Shown piece after piece: positions 44,275-53,095 of a stretch of 64,000 nt of DNA. The stretch is taken from positions 62,001-126,000 of the forward strand of contig JBAQMK010000002.1 in the NCBI GenBank assembly GCA_049302755.1. The letters are read 5' to 3'. The notes beneath the pieces were generated by a model. It made no database searches. It saw only the letters and a list, made by a program, of their open reading frames with translations, and was not told the origin of the DNA. The translations under genes and the position numbers were made by a program. Source of the stretch: UBA2211 sp049302755 (GTDB taxonomy: Bacteria; Patescibacteriota; Minisyncoccia; Minisyncoccales; Minisyncoccaceae). Position 1 is the first letter of the stretch. Each line of letters starts with the position of its first letter.

Positions 44275-46225
44275 CGAGATAAAAGAATTAGTTCCGGGAT
44301 TAAAAGCCACTCCTAAAGAAGTAGGGGAGGCTTTAACTTTAACCGGATTCATGATGGATGGCTTTACCGAAGTTTCTTATAAAGGAAAGAAAGATTATTT
44401 ATTAAGCTTGGAAATCAGACAGAACCGTGCTGATTGTCTTTCGGTTATCGGTCTTGCTCAAGAAGTAGCTGCTTATTACAATTTAAAATTAAATATTCCG
44501 ACAGTAAAGCCAATTAGTAAAAATACTAAAAAGCTTGATATAAAAATTGAAGCAACAAAAGAGACGAAAAGAGTATTAGCGATTAAGATTGATAATGTTA
44601 AAAATATTGAATCTCCGGCATGGCTTAAAGAATACATGTCTTTTTACGGCTTAAACAGTGCCGGACTATTAGTTGACCTTTCTAATTATGTGATGATGAT
44701 GACCGGATATCCATCTCACTTGATTGATTTTGATAAAACAGAAGGACCTATCTGCTGGTCAATGAACAACAGCTTTAAAGAGATAACCACCTTATTGGGT
44801 TCAGTTACCAAGCTGAATAATAATGAAATCATTATTAGAGATAATAACAATGTTTTGGCTTTAGCGGGAATCATTGGAGGAAAGACTGACAGTATTGATA
44901 TTAAAACAAAATCAGTTATTGCTGAAATCGCCATTTATGACCGTTCAATTATCAGAAAAAACTCAAGAAGTTTGAGTATTACAACCGAAGCCAGTAGAAG
45001 ACTGGAAAAAGACCTTGATCCGAACGGAGCTGACTATGCTATGAAAATGCTGGTTGCTTTAATTTTAAAATATGCCGGAGGACAAGTTGCCAGCTCTTTA
45101 TTCGGCTACTATCCTAAAAAATACGTTTCTCCCAAGATTCAATTTGATAAAGAATTGCCAAGTAAATTGGCGGGAATTGAAATAAGCCCGAAAGATACGC
45201 TAAGAATATTGAAAGGATTGAATTTCCAGGTTATTTCTAAAAACAACAAACTAACAGTTACTCCTCCGACTTCAAGAATGGATGTATCTTTACCCGAAGA
45301 CTTGGCCGAAGAGGTGATAAGGATATACGGATATAATCATATTCCAACCAATGAAACTCCTTGTTTGGAAATAGTTAAAAACATCACTCCTAAGAATATT
45401 GTTTTAGCGGAAAAGATAAGAGACGTTTTAACCTCTTTGGGATTTGACGAAACATTATCTTGGCCGTTAACTCAAAAGGGAATTAATGACAAGTTCAATT
45501 ATTCTGATTTAAAAGAAATAACTACTCAGAATTCGGTTAATGATTTGTTTCCTCATTTAAGACAATCAATTGCCGCCGGACTATTGAATCAAATGACTGA
45601 ATATTTCAAAAAAGGAGTTGAATATATAGACATCTTTGAAATAGGGAAGGTCTTCGGAGAGAGCGGCAAAAACTACTTAGAGCACGAGTCATTGGGAATA
45701 TTGTCAGCAACAAAAAACAATAATTTACCTCAATTCAAAGACAAAGTTGAATCATTATTAAGATTACTCGGATTTGAAAATGTTAAATACTTTGAATCTA
45801 AATTAAAACCGAGAATATCTAATCCTGAATCTTGCTGGGATATCTTTGTTAATAATCAAAATATCGGCATTCTCTATAAACTAACTCCATCTGAAACAAA
45901 GCTAAATATCTATTTTGCTGAAATTGATATTGAAAAAATTACTAAACTATTAACCAGCGTAGACAATAACCCGGTAGTAGAATTAACTCAAAAATTAATT
46001 CCTTTGGATGTAAACATTGAATTAGATGAAAAAGATTCAATCTTTGAATATTTAGACAATTTAGAAAAGAAGATAAACAAAAAAAATATTTGGAGTATTA
46101 ATATCGCAGATATCTATCAGATGGAAGAAAAGAAAAGATATACCTTAAGAGTGACTTACGAAGAACTATCAGATAAAGAAGCAAAAGATACTCACCTTAA
46201 AACCTTTGGATCGAATATTATTTAA
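44258..46225 (+). CDS. pheT: Phenylalanyl-tRNA synthetase beta subunit, short form
   Basis: 655 residues compared with about 790-800 in most bacteria. The N-terminal B1 fold (LVPGLKATPKEVGEALTLTG) runs almost directly into LEIRQNRADCLSVIGLAQEV, so the EMAP/OB-type tRNA-binding insertion of about 110 residues is missing. The B3/B4 editing region, B5 and the catalytic-like domain follow, and the C-terminus looks like the anticodon-binding FDX-ACB fold. It forms the alpha2-beta2 enzyme with PheS. A terminator follows. Confidence 0.95.
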   Translation: MKVLYSEIKELVPGLKATPKEVGEALTLTGFMMDGFTEVSYKGKKDYLLSLEIRQNRADCLSVIGLAQEVAAYYNLKLNIPTVKPISKNTKKLDIKIEATKETKRVLAIKIDNVKNIESPAWLKEYMSFYGLNSAGLLVDLSNYVMMMTGYPSHLIDFDKTEGPICWSMNNSFKEITTLLGSVTKLNNNEIIIRDNNNVLALAGIIGGKTDSIDIKTKSVIAEIAIYDRSIIRKNSRSLSITTEASRRLEKDLDPNGADYAMKMLVALILKYAGGQVASSLFGYYPKKYVSPKIQFDKELPSKLAGIEISPKDTLRILKGLNFQVISKNNKLTVTPPTSRMDVSLPEDLAEEVIRIYGYNHIPTNETPCLEIVKNITPKNIVLAEKIRDVLTSLGFDETLSWPLTQKGINDKFNYSDLKEITTQNSVNDLFPHLRQSIAAGLLNQMTEYFKKGVEYIDIFEIGKVFGESGKNYLEHESLGILSATKNNNLPQFKDKVESLLRLLGFENVKYFESKLKPRISNPESCWDIFVNNQNIGILYKLTPSETKLNIYFAEIDIEKITKLLTSVDNNPVVELTQKLIPLDVNIELDEKDSIFEYLDNLEKKINKKNIWSINIADIYQMEEKKRYTLRVTYEELSDKEAKDTHLKTFGSNII

Positions 46226-46230
46226 ACTAA

Positions 46231-46255
46231 GCTCCCTTATGGGAGCCTTTCTTTT
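46231..46255 (+). terminator. Terminator of pheST
   Basis: GCTCCC-TTAT-GGGAGC followed by CTTTCTTTTT, 6 bp after the pheT stop codon. Confidence 0.85.
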
Positions 46256-46311
46256 TAAAATTAAAGTCGTTTAAGGTAAATTACACGACAAATATGTAAA
46301 ACTGGAAGATA

Positions 46312-46340
46312 TTGCTTAATTATTAAATTTATTGTATAGT
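46312..46340 (+). promoter_or_regulatory. Promoter of the mini-ORF / kinase-FkbM cassette
   Basis: TTGCTT (46312-46317), 17 bp, TATAGT (46335-46340); leader about 45 nt with a Shine-Dalgarno. Confidence 0.5.
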
Positions 46341-46389
46341 ATTGTTGTCAGAGCGGGTTCTTTGACAATTAAAATATGGAGAAACAACG

Positions 46390-46536
46390 ATGACAAAACA
46401 AGAAAAAACTCAACACGCATTAAAGAAGGACGGATATGCCAAAGTCCGCGGATCGTTTGTAAAGACGAGGAGCGATGGAGCCTATCCTCCATCACATCGA
46501 GACCCAGGAGGTAAAGATGATAAATGTCAGAATTAA
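46390..46536 (+). CDS. 48-residue basic protein with Shine-Dalgarno
   Basis: Begins MTKQEKTQHALKKDGYAK and ends GGKDDKCQN. GGAG lies 8 bases before the ATG. It overlaps the next mini-gene by 20 bp in another frame. Rich in Lys, Arg and Asp with no hydrophobic segment. No family recognised. The overlap and Shine-Dalgarno spacing support it as a translated frame. Confidence 0.5.
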   Translation: MTKQEKTQHALKKDGYAKVRGSFVKTRSDGAYPPSHRDPGGKDDKCQN

Positions 46537-46639
46537 ACCACCTAACATTATCGATATTAGCAAGAAAGCAAACATGCTCGTTGGAGAAGTAGAAAACTTC
46601 CTCGCTTTAATAATATTCCATAAAAAAGAGGTGTCCTAA
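46517..46639 (+). CDS. 40-residue protein with perfect AGGAGG Shine-Dalgarno
   Basis: Begins MINVRIKPPNIIDISKKAN and ends FHKKEVS. AGGAGG (46506-46511) is five bases before the ATG, the strongest Shine-Dalgarno in the window. Its TAA overlaps the next ATG (TAATG), coupling it to the kinase-FkbM gene. No family recognised. Confidence 0.55.
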   Translation: MINVRIKPPNIIDISKKANMLVGEVENFLALIIFHKKEVS

Positions 46640-47877
46640 TGGAGACAGGGTCTCGCGAGGAACTTGAGAAATCCAGAATGAATGAAGCTTTTGTTTTAGT
46701 TGGCCCAATAGCTGCTGGCAAGTCTCATATAGGCAGGTTAATTGAAAATCATTTCGATGTTCCTTTTTTTGAATATGAAGAAATTTTTATTGAAAAACAA
46801 AAAGGTCATTCCAATGATTTTTTAAAACTGGCTGAGCCTTTGGCCGAAAAAGCTATTTTTGAATTTTTAGATAAAAAAGGAAAGATTTGCTTTGAAAATA
46901 CAATGAATAGGCCATATGCTTTAGATATTCTGAGAAAACTTCAACAAATTTCTGATGTCAGGATAATCTATGTCGACGCCCCCATTAACTTGGTTCATAG
47001 AAGATTTGAACAAAGGCCAAAAAGTACGCATGTGAGCTGGACGAAGAAAGAATTGGACAAAATTTATGCTGACAGTAAGAAAATTTGCCTTGATTACGAC
47101 ATTATTTTAGACAATGAAAATTTATCAGACGAGGATATCAAAATAAATCTACAAAAATTAATGTTGGAAAGAATTTGGCATAATGATTACGTAGAAATAA
47201 ATTTTAATGGTCAGAAATTAAAATTCAATAGTTGGTCTGGTGATAATTTAACACCGTATGATATGGAGTATAAGCCATGGAGAACTTCATTTCATAAAGA
47301 AAATTTGGGTTATTTAAAACATTACGATTTGAATCAGGGTGATACTGTAATTGATGCGGGCGGTTACGAAGGAACATTTTCTGTTTATGCAGCAAAAGTC
47401 GTTGGAGAAACAGGCAAAGTCATTGTATTTGAGCCTGACACGGAAAATTGCAGAAAACTAGAAAGCAATATTAGATTAAATGGATTGAAAAACGTAACAA
47501 TCATAAACAAAGCATTGTGGAATAAAGACAAAACACTCAAGTTTAATAACAAACACACAGCTGGAGCATCTTTTTTCTTTAATGCAAGTCCTCATGCCGT
47601 AGAGATATCCGCCGTTTCGATTGATAATGAGTTGGAAAGATTAGGAATAAACAAGGTTAATTTCATTAAAATGGACATTGAGGGTTCAGAAGTTAGAGCA
47701 ATAGAAGGCGCAAAGAAAGTTTTAATGGATAACAATGTTAATCTTGCGATAGCTTCCTACCATATTATAAATGGCGAAGAAACATCAATAGATGTGGAAA
47801 ATATTTTGAGAAAATTCGGATATAAAACTGTAACTGAATTTCCGCAACATAAAACCACCTATGGATTTAAAAAATAA
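46639..47877 (+). CDS. P-loop kinase - FkbM methyltransferase fusion
   Basis: 412 residues. Residues about 15-180 form a P-loop kinase of the shikimate/AAA-like type (VGPIAAGKSHIGRL Walker A; FENTMNRPYAL; RIIYVDAPINLVHRRF). Residues about 220-410 are an FkbM-type SAM methyltransferase (TVIDAGGYEGTFSVYAAKVV, VIVFEPDTENCRKL, FIKMDIEGSEVRAIEGAKK). FkbM enzymes O-methylate sugars or polyketides. A Shine-Dalgarno-like GAGGTG precedes the start, and the gene is coupled to the 40-residue mini-gene. Combined phosphorylation and methylation of a small molecule or glycan is an inference. Confidence 0.82.
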   Translation: METGSREELEKSRMNEAFVLVGPIAAGKSHIGRLIENHFDVPFFEYEEIFIEKQKGHSNDFLKLAEPLAEKAIFEFLDKKGKICFENTMNRPYALDILRKLQQISDVRIIYVDAPINLVHRRFEQRPKSTHVSWTKKELDKIYADSKKICLDYDIILDNENLSDEDIKINLQKLMLERIWHNDYVEINFNGQKLKFNSWSGDNLTPYDMEYKPWRTSFHKENLGYLKHYDLNQGDTVIDAGGYEGTFSVYAAKVVGETGKVIVFEPDTENCRKLESNIRLNGLKNVTIINKALWNKDKTLKFNNKHTAGASFFFNASPHAVEISAVSIDNELERLGINKVNFIKMDIEGSEVRAIEGAKKVLMDNNVNLAIASYHIINGEETSIDVENILRKFGYKTVTEFPQHKTTYGFKK

Positions 47878-47888
47878 TATCAACATAA

Positions 47889-47925
47889 AACCCCTTTTTG
47901 CATCTTGCATCTGGGGTTCTTTTTT
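47889..47925 (+). terminator. Terminator of the kinase-FkbM gene
   Basis: AACCCC and GGGGTT pair around an 18-base loop, followed by CTTTTTTT. Confidence 0.75.
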
Positions 47926-48185
47926 TATTCCGAAAAAATACCGAAATTAATTTTTTGGTTTCTTGTTAATAGCGATTGATTTTACCTATTGATAAAAATA
48001 ATAAAAGTAGTAATGTAAAATCATCAATAACTTATTCAGATGGTTGCGTAGTTATAATGGTCTCGTGAATGTGGGCCAGACAAGCATTTCTTGGTTAATT
48101 GTGCTAAAATTAATTTTCAAAAAATTATTAAAAATATTATTAATCGGCTTAAAAAATAGATTATCTATTTTGCAGTCTAAATAAG
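47926..48185. other. AT-rich intergenic region
   Basis: Very AT-rich. It holds a perfect inverted repeat AAATAGAT-T-ATCTATTT (about 48156-48173) shortly before the aldolase start, and a less AT-rich patch (about 48040-48090) that resembles the D-arm half of a tRNA but has no matching acceptor or T arm. No convincing open frame or promoter seen. Confidence 0.4.
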
Positions 48186-48761
48186 ATGAAATACGAAGAT
48201 GGAGCGACAAGACCAGATTCAATAAATATACAAGCATTAATAGACAAATATGCCCAGGAATTTATAGATTGTGGTAAACTAATAGGTAAAAACGGATTAG
48301 CAGTCGGGAGTGGCGGAAATTTAAGCATCAAGGTTCCCGGAGGTATATTAGTTACATCCACGGGGTCAGCGTTGGATAACTTGCATTCAAACGAAATTAT
48401 TTTTGTAGCAGAGGCAAATCGTGAAAAAGTTTATTTTTGGGGCTCAAAAGGTCCGTCTTCGGAGTCTATTAATCACTGGACTATATATAAAGAAATGCCT
48501 GATGTAAAAGCTATAGCCCATGTTAATGTTGGCTCGAAGGAAGACAAGAATATTCCATCAACTCCAAAAGAAATACCGTACGGGACAATTGAGCTAGGCT
48601 ACGGCATGATACCTCTATTTAAAAAAACAAGTACTATTTTTCTAAAAGACCACGGAGTTGTGACTATTGGTCAGAGCTTACTAGAGGCAACTAATTTGTT
48701 AATAGAATCTGCTGACAAGAATAAACCTTTCATTCTTCCATTTGTAAAACCTTTTATTTAA
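48186..48761 (+). CDS. Class II aldolase/adducin-like protein, zinc site altered
   Basis: 191 residues. GLAVGSGGNLSIKVPGGILVTSTGSAL matches the substrate-phosphate-binding start of class II aldolases, and FLKDHGVVTIGQSL matches the last zinc His. The usual H-x-H in the middle is AHVNV, so one metal ligand is missing, and activity as an aldolase is doubtful. It converges with the hisC-like gene and overlaps its end by 8 bp. Confidence 0.75.
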   Translation: MKYEDGATRPDSINIQALIDKYAQEFIDCGKLIGKNGLAVGSGGNLSIKVPGGILVTSTGSALDNLHSNEIIFVAEANREKVYFWGSKGPSSESINHWTIYKEMPDVKAIAHVNVGSKEDKNIPSTPKEIPYGTIELGYGMIPLFKKTSTIFLKDHGVVTIGQSLLEATNLLIESADKNKPFILPFVKPFI

Positions 48762-49839
48762 TAAAGGATTTAAGACAAATAATAATTTTATCATTTTGTT
48801 CTGGTTTTCCGATTGTTAGTCTTAAGGAATTTTCTTCGTCGTAATATCGAGGAAATATTAGATTTTTGTCTAGATAATTTTTCATTTTCGACAAACTTCC
48901 ATTAATTTTAATAAACAGAAAATTTGCTTCAGAAGGATATACATTAAGAAATGGAAGTTTATTTAGGGAATTATAAACCCTTTCCCGTTCGCTTACGATT
49001 TTTTTAATTGTTTTTTGAATAGAATAGATATTATTGAATGCCGCAATACCTCCAATTTCCGCTGATAAATTAACATTAAAAGGAAGTTTTATCTTTATAA
49101 TCTCATTAATGAGCAGGGGGGACATTATTACATAACCCAACCGCAAACCAGCCAAGCCGGCCCACTTACTCAGGGTCCTCAAAATTATAAGGTTATTATA
49201 TTTCCTACACATTGAAATAAATGTTTTATTACAAAATTCAAAGTAGGCCTCATCCACAATAACTAATTTTCCAGTATTCAACAGGATATTAATCTCTTGT
49301 TCGGTGGCGACATTACCTGTTGGATTATTCGGTGAACAGATGAGTATAGCTTTAGTTTTGTTAGTTATTTTGCTTAATATTTCCTCAATTCTCAATGTGT
49401 AATCAGTATTTCTTTGTATGAAAACATTTTTCCCTTTATTCAAATTGATAAGCATGGGGTACATTCCATAGGTGGGTGGGCAACTTATAATTTCATCTCC
49501 TTCATTAATCACCATCCTTAAAACCAAATCCAATAGCTCATCTGATCCTGATCCAACCATAATATGTTTTATGTTCATCCCTACATAACTAGATATAGCC
49601 AATCTTAATTTTTTGTATTCAGGATCAGGATAGAGATTGAAAATATTTTTAGCTCGAATAAGTGCTGCTCTAACCACAGTAGGTGAGCCATAGGGATTTT
49701 CTCCTTGATCTAATTTTATTATTTCATTTTTAGAATGTTTATATTTTTCTTCAAGGTCTAACAAATAAGGAGCTGGCTTATAAGTTGCCATTTTTAATAT
49801 GTCTTTTCTGATAATTTTTGTTAAATCTAAATTTTTCAT
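48754..49839 (-). CDS. hisC: Histidinol-phosphate aminotransferase-like PLP enzyme
   Basis: 361 residues. Fold type I aminotransferase: LDQGENPYGSPTVV at the start, MVGSGSDELLDLVLR, CSPNNPTGNVAT, VDEAYFEF (PLP-binding Asp) and RTLSKWAGLAGLRLGY (Schiff-base Lys). The order and length match HisC. No other histidine genes are nearby, so it may serve another pathway, such as aromatic amino acids or threonine-phosphate; the name is by similarity only. Confidence 0.85.
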   Translation of the reverse strand: MKNLDLTKIIRKDILKMATYKPAPYLLDLEEKYKHSKNEIIKLDQGENPYGSPTVVRAALIRAKNIFNLYPDPEYKKLRLAISSYVGMNIKHIMVGSGSDELLDLVLRMVINEGDEIISCPPTYGMYPMLINLNKGKNVFIQRNTDYTLRIEEILSKITNKTKAILICSPNNPTGNVATEQEINILLNTGKLVIVDEAYFEFCNKTFISMCRKYNNLIILRTLSKWAGLAGLRLGYVIMSPLLINEIIKIKLPFNVNLSAEIGGIAAFNNIYSIQKTIKKIVSERERVYNSLNKLPFLNVYPSEANFLFIKINGSLSKMKNYLDKNLIFPRYYDEENSLRLTIGKPEQNDKIIICLKSFIK

Positions 49840-50119
49840 TTATAGTTATAATAATTATTTAAATACATTTTTACATTAAAAATTTTACCATATTAAAGGA
49901 CAAAAGTATATTGATAGGGTTTAACCTTAATGGGAGGACGTGGATTTTTTAATGAAAAAATTGGCTTGAGTCAAAGAAATATATTTGATATAATAACAAT
50001 ATATACGAGGAAAACAAAAACTTTCGCATAAGCAATAAAAGTCTATAACATTACTGGTTAGTAATCAAAAAAATAGATCTTTAATTTAAAAGGCATGGTA
50101 AAAATTAAACAAAAAAAAT

Positions 50120-50737
50120 ATGATAAAAACGATTATATTTGATTATGATGGCGTGGTGAAAAAATCTCAGAAATTATCCCTAGACATTATTGACTTATAC
50201 AAAATTTCTATTGAAGAATACGAAAAAAATTTCACTCGCTTAAAGCCAATTATAGAAAAATTTGATAAAAACCTCGTAACCGAGGAAAAATTTTGGATAG
50301 AATTTTCCGAGGCACTGGGTAAGGTTATGCCGGAAAAATGTGGAGAGAAGGCTAAAAAAATGTACAAGGATAAATTTGTATTTTTTCCTGAAGTAATTGA
50401 GTTAATTGAGAAATTAAAAATCGAAGGATTTCGATTATCAATTTTATCTAATATGTTTCCTTATCAGGCAGAAATAATTAAAAAAATAAATGGATGCTCT
50501 TTATTTGATGATCTTTTTTTCTCTTGCGAAAGGGGACTTAAAAAACCTGATTTGGAATTTTACGAATTAGTAGCTAGGGAAATGAATGTTAGGCCACAAG
50601 AGTGTCTTTTTATTGATGACAAAGAAGAAAATCTTTTGCCAGCTGAAAAATTAGGAATGAAAACAGTTTTAGCAAAAAATCAAGAGCAAATTGTCAAAGA
50701 TGTTTGGGCAATTATAAAAGCGGAAAATAAAATTTAG
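50120..50737 (+). CDS. HAD-superfamily hydrolase (subfamily IA)
   Basis: 205 residues. Motif I FDYDGVV (nucleophile and acid Asp), motif II ILSNM, motif III Lys in KKPDLEFYE and motif IV CLFIDDKEENL. A four-helix cap lies between motifs I and II. Phosphatase or phosphoglucomutase-type activity on an unknown small substrate. Single gene, flanked by AT-rich intergenic DNA. Confidence 0.88.
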   Translation: MIKTIIFDYDGVVKKSQKLSLDIIDLYKISIEEYEKNFTRLKPIIEKFDKNLVTEEKFWIEFSEALGKVMPEKCGEKAKKMYKDKFVFFPEVIELIEKLKIEGFRLSILSNMFPYQAEIIKKINGCSLFDDLFFSCERGLKKPDLEFYELVAREMNVRPQECLFIDDKEENLLPAEKLGMKTVLAKNQEQIVKDVWAIIKAENKI

Positions 50738-50959
50738 ATAGCGCCACTGATCTTTTTCTTAAAGACATATTTTTTATTACTGTCTCATTTGCCTCATTTT
50801 ACCCAGACCTCAACACCTTAAATTGGTTATCGCCAAAACCCCAAAAGAACCCTTGCACTGCTTGGATAATAGTGGTTCTAGACCTTCCGATTATAATGCC
50901 ATTGTTGGTGTTTTTTGTTTTTTAGAGATATAATCTTTTAAAGATTAAAATATAAAAAT

Positions 50960-51538
50960 ATGGAGGAAATAGAAGTTAAATTTTTGAATATAGATTCTGT
51001 TTTAATGGAAAATAAGCTTAAAGCTATTGGAGCTAAAAAAATATTTGAAAAGCTTTACAAGAGAAAGACATTTGATTATCCGGATTTAAGGTTACATAAA
51101 AAGGGAGCTTGGATTAGACTTAGAGATGAGGGAGAAAAAGTCACGCTTACTTATAAAGAAAGAATTGGGGTGAAAACTTTTGATGGAAAAACCAACGATG
51201 ATTCAATGGAAGAAGTTGAAATTATAGTAAGTGATTTTACAAAAACAGCAGAATTATTAAATCGGATGGGATTTATTGAAAAATTCTATGAAGAAAACAA
51301 AAGAATAAGATACTTACTTGAAGACATTGAATTTGATATAGATTTCTGGCCTCAATTAGATCCTTATTTAGAAATTGAAGCTCCATCGTGGGGGAAAATA
51401 GACGACGGCATAAAACTACTTGGATTAAATCCTGAAGATAAGAAAATATTTTCAACTAATCAGGTTTACAAATTAAAAGGCATAGACGAACTTGATTATA
51501 AAGAAATAACCTTTAAAGGAATGATTAAAAGATTTTAA
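50960..51538 (+). CDS. CYTH-domain protein (class IV adenylate cyclase/triphosphatase type)
   Basis: 192 residues. The N-terminal ExExK signature EEIEVKF, then RLHKKGAWIRLRDEG and VTLTYKER form the basic/acidic tunnel of CYTH enzymes; EFDIDFWPQLDPYLEIEAP supplies later acidic residues. Such enzymes act on triphosphates or, in class IV cyclases, make cAMP. The product is unknown here. Four bases separate it from the S66 peptidase gene. Confidence 0.85.
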   Translation: MEEIEVKFLNIDSVLMENKLKAIGAKKIFEKLYKRKTFDYPDLRLHKKGAWIRLRDEGEKVTLTYKERIGVKTFDGKTNDDSMEEVEIIVSDFTKTAELLNRMGFIEKFYEENKRIRYLLEDIEFDIDFWPQLDPYLEIEAPSWGKIDDGIKLLGLNPEDKKIFSTNQVYKLKGIDELDYKEITFKGMIKRF

Positions 51539-51542
51539 AATC

Positions 51543-52460
51543 ATGATTAAACCAAAAAAACTAAAAATAGGGGACACTATAGGAGTGATTGCTCCATCTC
51601 GCCCAATTAACGAAAGGGAAATATTGCCTTGCATAAAAATATTAAAAGATAGGGGGTTCAAAGTTAAGCTTGGCAAAAATTTATACAAAAAGTCTTATTA
51701 CTCCGCGGGCAGCGCTAAAGAAAGAGCATCTGATTTAAATGCAATGTTTAAAGATAAAAAGGTTAAAGCAATTATGTGTGCCTCTGGAGGGGCAGCATCT
51801 AATCAATTGCTTGATTTGATTGATTATGAATCAATTAAAAACAATCCGAAAATATTCATAGGCTACAGCGATATAACCGTATTGTTATTAGCTATATATA
51901 GCAAAACAGGACTTATTACTTTCCATGGTCCAAATCTTCATAGTTTAAAAAAGTTAGATAAAAAAGCAAAAGAATTCTTATTCGAGATACTAACAGAAAA
52001 AAAGAAAGATTACGTTTTCCCAGGTAAAATAGAAATTATTAAAAAAGGGAAGGCGAGGGGCATGCTAATTGGCGGAAATATTCATTTAAGCAATTCTCTT
52101 CTCGGAACAAAATACACTCCGACATATAATAAGAAAATTTGGTTTTGGGAAGACTTGGGAGAGTCGCCTGCCTCTTTAGATCTAAAACTTAACCAGTTTA
52201 AATTGTCAGGAAATATAAAAAATATTTCTGCTATGATTATCGGGAACTTGTCAGATTGTATAGATAAAAAACACAAAGAAGATAATCGCCCTATAAATGA
52301 AATTATTTTAGAATTAACAAAAGAATATAATTTTCCTATCATCAAAGTTCCTTACTTTGGACATAATGTTTCCAATTTTTATACTTTTCCGATAGGAATC
52401 ATGTCTGAAATAAATACTAAAACCCACGAATTTAAAATAATAGAAAGTCCCGTTTTGTAA
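51543..52460 (+). CDS. S66 family peptidase (LD-carboxypeptidase / MccF-like)
   Basis: 305 residues. IGVIAPSRPINEREILP at the start, nucleophile IGYSDITVLL (Ser near residue 112), acid WFWEDLGESP and His in PYFGHN match the Ser-Glu-His triad of S66 peptidases. The family includes cytoplasmic LD-carboxypeptidase for peptidoglycan recycling and MccF, which destroys microcin C-type nucleotide peptides. A frameshifted GNAT gene follows. Which role applies is not decided by sequence alone. Confidence 0.88.
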   Translation: MIKPKKLKIGDTIGVIAPSRPINEREILPCIKILKDRGFKVKLGKNLYKKSYYSAGSAKERASDLNAMFKDKKVKAIMCASGGAASNQLLDLIDYESIKNNPKIFIGYSDITVLLLAIYSKTGLITFHGPNLHSLKKLDKKAKEFLFEILTEKKKDYVFPGKIEIIKKGKARGMLIGGNIHLSNSLLGTKYTPTYNKKIWFWEDLGESPASLDLKLNQFKLSGNIKNISAMIIGNLSDCIDKKHKEDNRPINEIILELTKEYNFPIIKVPYFGHNVSNFYTFPIGIMSEINTKTHEFKIIESPVL

Positions 52461-52536
52461 GTTTATAGACTTCAAAGATTTATATTATATAAAATAAACA
52501 ATATATTTATAAATTAAGATTATTACACTTTATATT

Positions 52537-53053
52537 ATGATAAAAAATAATCAAAAACAAAAGATTATTATTAGGCCACCAAAGATATCTGATTTAGATT
52601 CTTCACTTGAAATGATCAATTCTTTAGTTGAAGAGAAAGCAATGCTAACTGTACAAAAAAAAGTCAACACATAAAGAAGAAGAAAAATATCTTAAAGGAA
52701 TAATAAAAGAAAAAGAAGCTCTTCATTTATTCTTAATTATTGATGGAAAAGTAGCAGGTAGTGCAAAGGTTTCTAAGCTTGGGAACGGAAGAAATCATAT
52801 TGGTGAGCTGGGAATATCTTTAAGGAGGGAATATAGGGGAATGGGTCTTGGAAAAAATCTCTCTAAAACAATAATGGAAAAAGCTATTAAGAAATTTAAA
52901 TTAAAGATTATTATTTTAAATGTTTTTAAAAAAAATAAAACAGCTTATTATTTATATAAGAAATTAGGATTTAAGGAGGTGGGAGTAATTAAAGGAGAGG
53001 TTAAATATTATAATAAATATGAAGATGTTATAACGATGGTTAAATATATCTAA
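52537..53053 (+). pseudogene. GNAT acetyltransferase, frameshifted at an A8 run
   Basis: The first part (ATG at 52537) reads IIIRPPKISDLDS then MINSLVEEKAMLTVQ and ends at a TAA at about 52672. Removing one A from the run of eight at 52655-52662 restores KSTHKEEEKYLKGIIKEKE and an uninterrupted GNAT to 53053, including ELGISLRREYRGMGLGKNL. The result is a close paralogue of the GNAT at 54790. It may be a true pseudogene, an assembly error or a slippage site. Confidence 0.8.
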
Positions 53054-53095
53054 AATTTGTTATTAAACAGGGCCTCAAAAAGATTTTATTGTTGT

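Noticed and set aside
46332..46514. 60-aa frame overlapping the mini-ORF cassette
   Set aside because: It begins inside the predicted promoter, has no Shine-Dalgarno, and conflicts with the two better-supported frames at 46390 and 46517.
48040..48110. tRNA-like patch between the FkbM gene and the aldolase
   Set aside because: GTAGTTATAATGG resembles a D arm, but no acceptor, anticodon or T stem could be completed; at best a relic.
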